Position numbers and translations under genes: made by a program. 64,000 nt of DNA. Source: Ceratopteris richardii (lineage: Eukaryota > Streptophyta > Polypodiopsida > Polypodiales > Pteridaceae). The notes below the pieces were generated by a model. It did not search any database and was not told where the DNA came from. It saw nothing but the letters and a program-made list of their open reading frames with translations. Location of the stretch: the NCBI GenBank assembly GCA_020310875.1, contig CM035412.1, positions 135,508,868 through 135,572,867 on the forward strand. Reading direction: 5' to 3'. Of the stretch, positions 56,594 to 64,000 are shown piece after piece (positions within the stretch are counted from its first letter, which is position 1; every line of letters starts with the position of its first letter).

Positions 56594-57814
56594 TGTTGGA
56601 GATTCCCTCACTAATTAGACATAAAGACATGAAGACATATGAAGGACAAAGAAAGACGAAGAGAAGCAGAAAAAAAGCAGTCAGAAAAGCAAGCCTTAGT
56701 GAAGGGACAAATTTACGACTGTAATATATTTCACAGAAACTTCCAGAATTATGAGTTTTGAATCTCGGATAAAAATTGAATATAAGAGAGTTGAGAGAGT
56801 GCTGAAATACAGTGAGAAAATATAGCCAGAGAACTAAGAGAGCTTAGAGAGCTTAGAGAGCTTAGAAGCGCACATGTAATAGACGCAAGAGTGCGTATGT
56901 AGAGATGAATAATAGAACCTGAACTGTCAAGAATTCATCTATAAGAGAGATGGTAAGGAAGAACTACTCAGCATAGGAGAGTTTTTCGTGGCTATGAGCG
57001 AAGTAAGGCCAAGCCATTCTGTACACATCTTCTCTAATAGAAAACACATGTTCATGTGGAAAGATCTAAGCGCATTCTTCTTGTGTGAAGAAATCTAAGT
57101 GACTTCATGTTACTGTGAAAGTTAGTTAACAATTATAGTTTTGTCCGTGCATAGTCTTTATGGTACGTCTACAAGTTAGATCTCACAGTTTAGTGTAAAT
57201 TTTTTCATGAGTGATAGCGCATCTTGAAGCTAGTAGTCTCAACTACAAACTCATCAAAGTATTTTTATGAAACGGGACATGTACACACGGTATAGTGTCT
57301 AACCGTAAAGACATCCAGAACTGATGAAGTTTTTTTCTCAAACTTCATATAGAGTTTATTTGCTGAACGAAGCTCAGGTATTATTTCCTTACTTCATTTA
57401 CAACCATTTGAAGTAACTACAAACTAAATTGCAGTTGATTCCGGTAACATTTCGGTACAATTACGGTGCAATTACGGTGACAGTCCGGTAACAGTCCGGT
57501 GAAGTTCCAGTGGTATTTCGGTGAGTTTCAAACACAGTTTTGGCTCATTTAAGTGGCAAAAATAATATCCAACAATAAGCAGACAAAAAATTATAAAGAT
57601 TGAAGTAAATCAGATCAGAATTGAAGCCTGAAGGAAAGGCGAAGTTTTTTGTAAAGTGAATTTCCAGATTTCACTAAACACAGTAATAAAGTTTTCAGTT
57701 TCAGAAGGTTGCTAAGCTATTGATGATTATAAAGGTGTTCTAACATCACTTTAGCTTGGTTCTTGTGGCGTGGCAAATTCCGCAGCTTAATTACAAGCTC
57801 TTGCCATGTCAACA
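56594..57814 (+). repeat. 5' LTR of element C
   Basis: 1221 bp, TGTTGGAGATTCC...GTCAACA. TATA-like TATAAGAG at 56781-56788; three tandem copies of a 10-bp unit (agcttagaga) near 56840-56870; an array of CGGTRA motifs at about 57440-57530. Confidence 0.95.
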
Positions 57815-57816
57815 AG

Positions 57817-57828
57817 TGGTATCAGAGC
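57817..57828 (+). other. Primer-binding site of element C
   Basis: TGGTATCAGAGC two bases after the LTR; the following gcagaaaggt matches A. Confidence 0.93.
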
Positions 57829-58038
57829 AGAAAGGTTCTGAAGAGCAGAAAGTTCCTCAAGAGTAAACGGAAGTAAATATACAAGAGAAGAATTCTTCAC
57901 AATGAAGGTGAAATCTGAAGTGATCAACAACAAACGGCATCAGAGAAGCATTCCGAAGTCATTCTCAAAGGTAAAGGTTTATGAAAGGTAAAATCTTTTA
58001 AAGTTATACTCACCGGCAGTAACAGAAACAAGAAGATC

Positions 58039-61000
58039 ATGGCATATCACATTTCTATTGACAAATTGGACAGAGATAATTATCCCGCATGGGTAATGCG
58101 AATGGAAGCCTTACTTATGAGTAATTACTTAATGATATATGTGACAGGAGAAGAAAAGAATCCGACTTTTGAAGACGACAGTCAACCAAAGAAAGAAGAG
58201 TTAGAAGCTTTGAAGTTGTGGCAGAAGAAAGATGCAACGGCAAGAGCTTATATCTACAATATCATTACAGATCATCTACTACCACATATTAGAGATCTGG
58301 AGAAAGCGGAAGACATATAGAGTGCATTGGAAGATCATTTCCAAAGTACTACCAAAGCTAGGAAGGCTAGCTTATGGTCAGAGTTTACAACGTTCAAGAA
58401 AAAGCAAAGTCAAAGCATTAGTGATTATGTCACTAAGATGAAGGACTTGGCAGATAGTCTTAGATCTATTGATGAAGATATCGAAGACCACAGGTTGATA
58501 GCGCAATTGCTTGCAGGACTGAGAGGTGATGAAAGGTGGAAACCTTTCGTACTCTCAACTAAACTTTCATTAAATCATTTTGTACCAGATTTAAATCAGC
58601 TGCTTGGACTAATGCTAACATTTGAGCAAGCTTTGAAGACAGATGGAGATAAAGGACATAGTTCTGCTATGTACGCAAAGAATAAGAAGAAAGGTGATAA
58701 AGGAAAAGAAAAAGATGAAGAAGAGATGACTACTCAAGCAAATTATGCAAGAGGAAGAGGTAATGTCAGAAGTAAAAGTAGAGGTAATACAAAAGGAAGA
58801 GAAAATCAGAATAACAACAAGAAGTCTTGTTGGATCTGTGGATTAAGCAATCATTTGGCTCATGATTGCTGGCATAATTCTCAAGGATCAAGTCAGAATC
58901 AAAATAACAATGGCAGAGGCAGAAGCGGAAGATATCAAAGAGGTATACAAAGCCAAAGAGGCGGATATGGTAGAGGTAGAGCAAGAAGTTGGGGACAGAA
59001 TCAGTCTCACAACACTACCTACTACAACTATGCAAATGATACACAGAATGACAATCATACAATGCTGATGATGAATTCGATAAGCATGTCGGAGAATGAA
59101 GATCTCAAGGTATTCTATATTGACTCTGGTTGTTCAAATCATTTGTCAGGAAATATAGAATTGTTATCAGAACTGGAAGGAGGTATTTCAAATCATACAG
59201 TACAAACAGGTGATAATACAAAACATAATGTGAGGTCAATTAGAAAAGTAAAGTGTAAGAATGGAGCTGACCTACTAACAAATGTTTGGTATGTTCCAAC
59301 AATCCCCAAGAATCTGATCAGTGTGGGACAGATAGTAGAAAAAGGTTTTCAAGTCAAGTTTACAAATGAAGGAGTATTTGTTGAAGATCCAGAGAATGGA
59401 TACAATCAAATTGTCCATGGTAAGAAGGAAGGTAGACTTTTTACTCTTAAAGTACAAGGGAATGTTGGTCAAGCATTGATCACACATGCTGATGAAGTGT
59501 TTATAGAATTAGACCTCTGGCATAAGAGGTTAGGACATTTTAATGAAAAAGGAATCAAAACTATGGTGGAAAAACAATCCGTAAGAGGATTACCAAATAT
59601 GAAAAATCAACATATGATTCACAAATGCAAAGCCTGTCAGATGGGAAAAGCACACAGGTTACCATTTCAGAAAAATGGTTACAAACATGATGGTTTGCTA
59701 GAACTCATACATACAGATGTATGGGGGCCAACAAAAGAAGGATCTATCAATGGCTCAAGGTATTATGTTCTTTTTATTGATGATGCAACAAGATGGATAA
59801 CTCTTTATGTTTTAAAAGAGAAGTCAGAAGTATTTGGAGCTTTCAAGCATTTTCATGCATATGCTGAAAGACTTACAGGACAAAAACTCAAAAGACTAAG
59901 GTCTGATGGAGTAGGAGAATATTTTTCTCAAGAGTTCAATGATTATCTGTGGAATGCAGATATCAAAAGAGAAATAACTTGCAGGTATACACCGCAACAA
60001 AATGGAGTAGCAGAAAGGAGAAACCGAACTCTAGTTGAGTTTGCAAGAGCAATGTTAAAGGAGAAGAATTGTCCAAACTATCTTTGGGCTCAGGCTGTAA
60101 ATATAGCCACATATCTTGTTAACATATTACCATGTGCAGCTTTAAATGGAATGACCCCTTATGAAGCTTGGTGGGGTAAGAAACCAACACTTGATCATTG
60201 CAAAGTGTTTGGATCAGTCGCTTATGCTTATGTACCATTACAACTTAGACATAAGCTTGAACCAAAAGCTGAAAAATATGTGTTCATCGGATATGATGAA
60301 AAGCAGATGGGTTATAGGTTATGGAGTCCTTTAACCAAACAGTTTACTATTTCCAGAGATGTGACATTTGATGAAGGAAAGAGCCGGTATGCAGATAAAG
60401 AGCATAATGATGAAACAATTGAAGAAGAGGTAAGAAGAATTGAAAAAGGTAAATCACATATGCAGGTGAATGGAGATAAAGATCATATGCAGGCAAGTAC
60501 ATCTAGGATTGGATCAACTATGAGAAATGAAGATGGACCGAGATATGATGAAGAAGTGTATTCAGATACACATGAAGAATATGAACCAAGAAGGTCAAAC
60601 AGAGTAAGGAAACAACCAACAAGGTATTCCTATGATACTTCTTATTTGACTCAGAAAAACTATGCTTACTTAGTAAAGGAAGATGAAGAACCTCAGAATT
60701 ACAGTGAAGCAAAAGGTAAGGAAAAATGGGAAGAAGCAATGAAGGAAGAGTTTAATGCACTTGAGGAGAACAAGACTTGGGAACTTGTTCCACAACCAAA
60801 TGATAAGAAAGTGATTGGAAATAAATGGGTTTACAAAGTTAAGAAGTTTGCAGGTGGAAGAATAGCCAGATACAAAGCTAGAGTGGTAGTAAAAGGTTAT
60901 GCTCAGATGCATGGCATAGATTATGATGAGACATTTAGTCCGGTGGCAAAGATGTCAACCATAAGGACACTGATTGCTATAGAAGCATCAAAAGGATGGA

Positions 61001-62215
61001 AGCTAAGTCAATTGAATATAAAGAATGCATTTCTAAATGGATATATATCAGATGAAGTTGACATGGAAGAACCTGAAGGGTTTGTAAGTTCCACCAAATC
61101 ATGTTTGCAGATTAAGAAGAGCACTCTATGGATTGAAGCAAGCTCCAAGAGCTTGGAATTATAGACTTGTAAAGTATCTCAATGATCTTGGATACCAAAG
61201 CTCAAAGGGAGATGCAAATCTACTCATTAAAAGAACAGATGAAGGTATGATCTAGATTTGTATTTATGTAGATGACATTATAATCACAGGTACCTCAGAT
61301 GAAGGAATCAAGGAGGTAAAGAGATTGCTTGAAAAAGAGTTCAAGATCGGTGATCTAGGAAATTTATCATACTTTCTTGGAATGGAAGTTACATATACAG
61401 ATCATGGTATATATGTTTCGCAAGAAAGGTATCTTCTAAACTTACTGAAGAAGTTTAATATGGAGAATTGCAGAGAAGCCTCAACACCACTTGAGGTCAA
61501 TCATAAACTCAGCAAATATGATGGTGTAGAGTTTAAAGATATGAGGAAGTATCAATCTTTAGTGGGAAGCTTGATTTATGCTACGCTAACAAGACCAGAT
61601 CTTAGTTATGCAGTAGGAGTTCTCTCACAGTTTATGCATTGTCCGAAGGATCAACATTGGGTTGCAGGACAAAGAGTTCTTAGATATATCAAAAGAACTA
61701 TAAAAGAAGGATTATATTATCCTTCTACATCAGATATACAGCTGAGAGCATACAGTGACTCAGATTGGGCAGGAAGTCAAGATGACAGAAGATCGACACA
61801 TGGGTATATGATATACCTAGGAGATAAGCTTGTGAGCTAGTGTTCAAAGAAGCAGCATACAGTGGCTTTATCGTCAACTGAAGTTGAGTATAAAGGACTT
61901 GTGGAAGCAGCTAAAGAAGTGATATGGATGCAGACTTTGTTCAAAAGCATGGGTATTGATCAAGGTATACCTATCAGACATGGAGATAATATGAGTTCAT
62001 TGTATCTTGAAGCAAATCCTGTATTTCATGCAAGAACAAAGCACATAGAGATTCAATATCATTTCCTAAGGGAAAAGGTAATGGAGAAGGAGATTGAAAT
62101 AGTATTCACTCCTACAAAAGATCAGATTGCAGATATTTTGACAAAGAGCTTGGATGGAGTAAAGACAAGCAGATTCAAAGAAATGGCAGGAATAAAAGAA
62201 AAGAAGAATATATGA
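58039..62215 (+). pseudogene. gag-pol: Element C gag-pol, best-preserved polyprotein in the window
   Basis: Gag starts MAYHISIDKLDRDNYPAWVMRMEALL; TAG at 58318-58320. The next 945 codons (58327-61164) are open: gag UBN2 region, knuckle CWICGLSNHLAHDC (near 58827), RG-rich tail, protease YIDSGCSNHLSG, LWHKRLGHF, CKACQMGK, integrase with HTDVWGP, SDGVGEYF and NGVAERRN (all three acids present), integrase tail, and RT up to QLNIKNAFLNGY. A frameshift near 61090 puts [11 protein letters not shown] out of frame. Then a TAG at about 61253 just before ICIYVDDIII, RNase H SDSDWAGSQDDRRS, a TAG at about 61838 in the LVSWCSKKQ motif, and LSSTEVEYKG to the end at 62215. It would need few changes to be intact, but as it stands it is not functional. 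Confidence 0.94.
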
Positions 62216-62239
62216 AAGACCAGAAGATGCTAATTAGTG

Positions 62240-62252
62240 ATTGAGGGAGAGC
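62240..62252 (+). other. Polypurine tract of element C
   Basis: attgagggagagc just before the 3' LTR; A has attgagggggagc. Confidence 0.87.
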
Positions 62253-63452
62253 TGTTGGAGATTCACTCACTAATTAGACATAAAGACATGAAGACATATG
62301 AAGGACAAAGAAAGACAAAGAGAAGCAGAAACAAAGCAATCAGAAAAGCAAGCCTTAGTGAAGGGACAAATTTACAACTGTAATATAGTTCAGAGAAACT
62401 TCCAGAATTACGAGTTTTGAATCTCGGATAAAAATTGTATATAAGAGAGTTGAGAGAGTGTTGAAATACAGTGAGAAAATATAGCCAGAGAACTAAGAGA
62501 GCTTAGAGAGCTTAGAAGCGCACATGTAGTAGACGCAAGAGTGTGTATGTAGAGATGAATAATAGAACCTGAACTGTCAGGAATTCATCTGTAAGAGAGA
62601 TGGTAAGGAAGAACTACTCAGCATAGGAGAGTTTTCTGTGGCTATGAGCGAAGTAAGGCCAAGCCATTCTGTACACATCTTCTCTAATAGAAAACACATG
62701 TTCATGTGGAAAGATCTAAGCGCATTCTTCTTATTTGAAGAAATCTAAGTGACTTCATGTTACTGTGAAAGTTAGTTAACAGTTATAGTTTTGTCAGTGC
62801 ACAGTCTTTACGGTATGTCTACAAGTTAGATGTCACAGTTTAGTGTAAAGTTTTTCATGAGTGACAGCTCATCTTGAAGCTAGTAGTCTCAACTACAAAC
62901 TGATCAAAGTATTTTTATGAAACGGGACATGTACACATGGTACAATGTCTGACCGTAAAGACATCCAGAACTGATGAAGTTTTTTCTCAAACTTCAGATA
63001 GAGTTTATTTGTTGAACGAAGCTCAGGTATTATTTCCTTACTTCATTTACAACCATTTGAAGTAAGTACGAACAAAATTTCAATTGATTCCTGTAACATT
63101 TCAGTACAATTATGATGCAATTACGGTGACAGTCCGGTGAAGTTCCGGTGGTATTTCGGTGAGTTTCAAACACAATTTTGGCTCATTTAAGTGGCGAAAA
63201 TAATATCCAACAGTAAGCCGACAAAAAATTATAAAGATTGAAGTCAATCAGATTAGAATTGAAGCCTGAAGAAAAGGCGAAGTTTTCTGTAAAGTGAATT
63301 TCCAGATTTCACTAAACACAGTAATAAAGTTTTCAGTTTCAAAAGGTTGCTAAGCTATTGATGATTATAGAGGTGTCCTAACATCACTTTAGCTTGGTTC
63401 TTGTGGCGTGGCAAATTCCGCAGCTTAATTACAAGCTCTTGCCGTGTCAACA
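62253..63452 (+). repeat. 3' LTR of element C
   Basis: 1200 bp, mate of 56594-57814. One 10-bp agcttagaga unit and about 11 bp of the CGGT array are absent compared with the 5' LTR. Confidence 0.95.
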
Positions 63453-63453
63453 G

Positions 63454-63634
63454 TGTTGACATATTTAGGAAGTGATGTGTGCGAACACACTAGGACCACT
63501 GGGGTAATTTTTTTCCTCTTTAGGAGGTTTTTTTGCCCCAGCTTGTATATACGCCTATTGCCCTAACGGGCTACTTATCTTTGTACATTCTCTAGTAATA
63601 CATTCAATATTTCCGCAGACGTCTAACTCCAACA
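63454..63634 (+). repeat. 5' LTR of element O, with a ~49-bp internal deletion
   Basis: 181 bp against 230 in J. After ctctagtaatacattcaatat it jumps to ttccgcagacgtctaactccaaca, lacking the tgtgttgtgctccaagcttc... segment. Confidence 0.9.
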
Positions 63635-64000
63635 ATTGGTATCAGAGCAGGTCATCGCTTCATCTAGGGCGTCGTCGACACTCCTCCGGTTGCAATCTCA
63701 AAATTGCACGAATTTGGGTGAGCATACTCAGCATGTTTCCGAGATCAAAACAACTTCGCTTTGTGGTGCCGAAATCGCGATCTGAGTTCATTTCGACCTC
63801 CGAACGCTATCATAGCACTTGTGCAAGCTATTTTGTCTTTTTGTGTCAAAGGGTATATACCAGTTTCGGTTCGCCAATATAAGCATCTCGAAGTTTACTA
63901 CAGGTCTAGCAAAATTCATATGGGCAGTTCTATTCAACTTTTTGAGATACAGTCAATTTTTTGCATCAAGGTATTTTAATAACTGGCCATGGCTAAAAGC
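63454..64000 (+). mobile_element. Ty1-copia element O, 5' end (runs off the window)
   Basis: I/J-family 5' LTR (63454-63634, internally deleted), PBS ttggtatcagagc (about 63636-63648), a leader matching J 43843-44182, and a gag ATG at 63989 (MAKS...; J has MVES). Continues beyond the window. Confidence 0.9.

Larger units (their letters stand above)
56594..63452 (+). mobile_element. Ty1-copia element C, nearly intact, inserted in O
   Basis: 6859-bp element with LTRs 56594-57814 and 62253-63452, PBS, gag-pol and PPT. Candidate target duplication gtgtc / gtgtt (56589-56593, 63453-63457) with one mismatch. The right copy overlaps the first four bases of the O LTR (TGTT), so C inserted 4 bp inside O. 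The LTRs differ by roughly 3% plus a 21-bp length difference. Closest relative of A. Confidence 0.94.

Noticed and set aside
1..64000. CRISPR array, rRNA, bacterial operon or phage
   Set aside because: No regular spacer-repeat arrays, ribosomal sequence, ribosome-binding-site-led operons or phage genes; all coding traces are plant LTR-element polyproteins.
1..64000. Endogenous pararetrovirus or envelope gene
   Set aside because: No movement protein, coat protein or envelope-like ORF seen; no extra ORF exists between RNase H and the 3' LTR in any element.

Overview
This window is wall-to-wall transposable-element DNA from a land-plant nuclear genome with an expanded repeat fraction. The evidence is LTR retrotransposons with primer-binding sites matching plant initiator-Met tRNA, 5-bp target duplications, gag / zinc knuckle / aspartic protease / integrase / reverse transcriptase / RNase H in Ty1-copia order, low GC, and heavy decay by stops and frameshifts. 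I found no host protein gene, no rRNA and no canonical tRNA gene. The species cannot be fixed from sequence alone. Element letters (A-O, H') are mine.

Left block (1-25895), a nested stack. Copia element B (1465-7563, complete, TSD atatc) sits inside the gag of copia element A (1-12604, left LTR cut by the window edge). A sits in the integrase of copia element D (minus strand, 12605-16002). D sits in what I take to be the 3' LTR of copia element E (minus, 16003-about 21005). E sits at the protease/integrase junction of copia element F (minus, about 21006-23336). F abuts the 5' LTR of a decayed plus-strand copia element G (about 23337-25895). The missing halves of D, E and F should lie left of the window.

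Middle block (25896-37407). A truncated F-family LTR is followed by H, a 4.35-kb element with 279-bp LTRs, a TSD (gtttg), PBS and PPT but no recognisable gag or pol. H is inserted in the LTR of H', an older inverted copy of the same non-coding family. H' is truncated at about 34243 against copia element I (plus), which lacks its 5' half. A small minus-strand G-family gag fragment follows.

Right block (37408-64000). Copia element K (plus, related to D and F, 3' LTR truncated), about 530 bp of unclassified DNA, and complete copia element J (43599-48543, TSD aatct, same family as I, M and O). Then a G-family integrase scrap entered by minus-strand copia element L, itself entered by M (minus, I/J family). 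Then a short GC-richer island with a CCHC zinc knuckle unlike the copia gags, a minus-strand integrase scrap N, about 1.5 kb unclassified, copia element C (56594-63452, the least damaged polyprotein and closest relative of A), and the first 547 bp of O. C is inserted 4 bp inside the LTR of O.

The genes do not cooperate as a pathway. Each gag-pol is one copy of the same replication machine (particle protein, protease, integrase, RT/RNase H), and none is open end to end. LTR divergence judged by eye orders events as nesting requires: B (about 1.6%) is younger than its host A (about 4%); C is about 3%, H about 3.6%, J about 6%. The most unusual content is the non-autonomous H/H' family, tRNA-like sequences in H and in the B LTRs, a hairpin array in the A LTRs, and small rearrangements within D and the F-family LTR.
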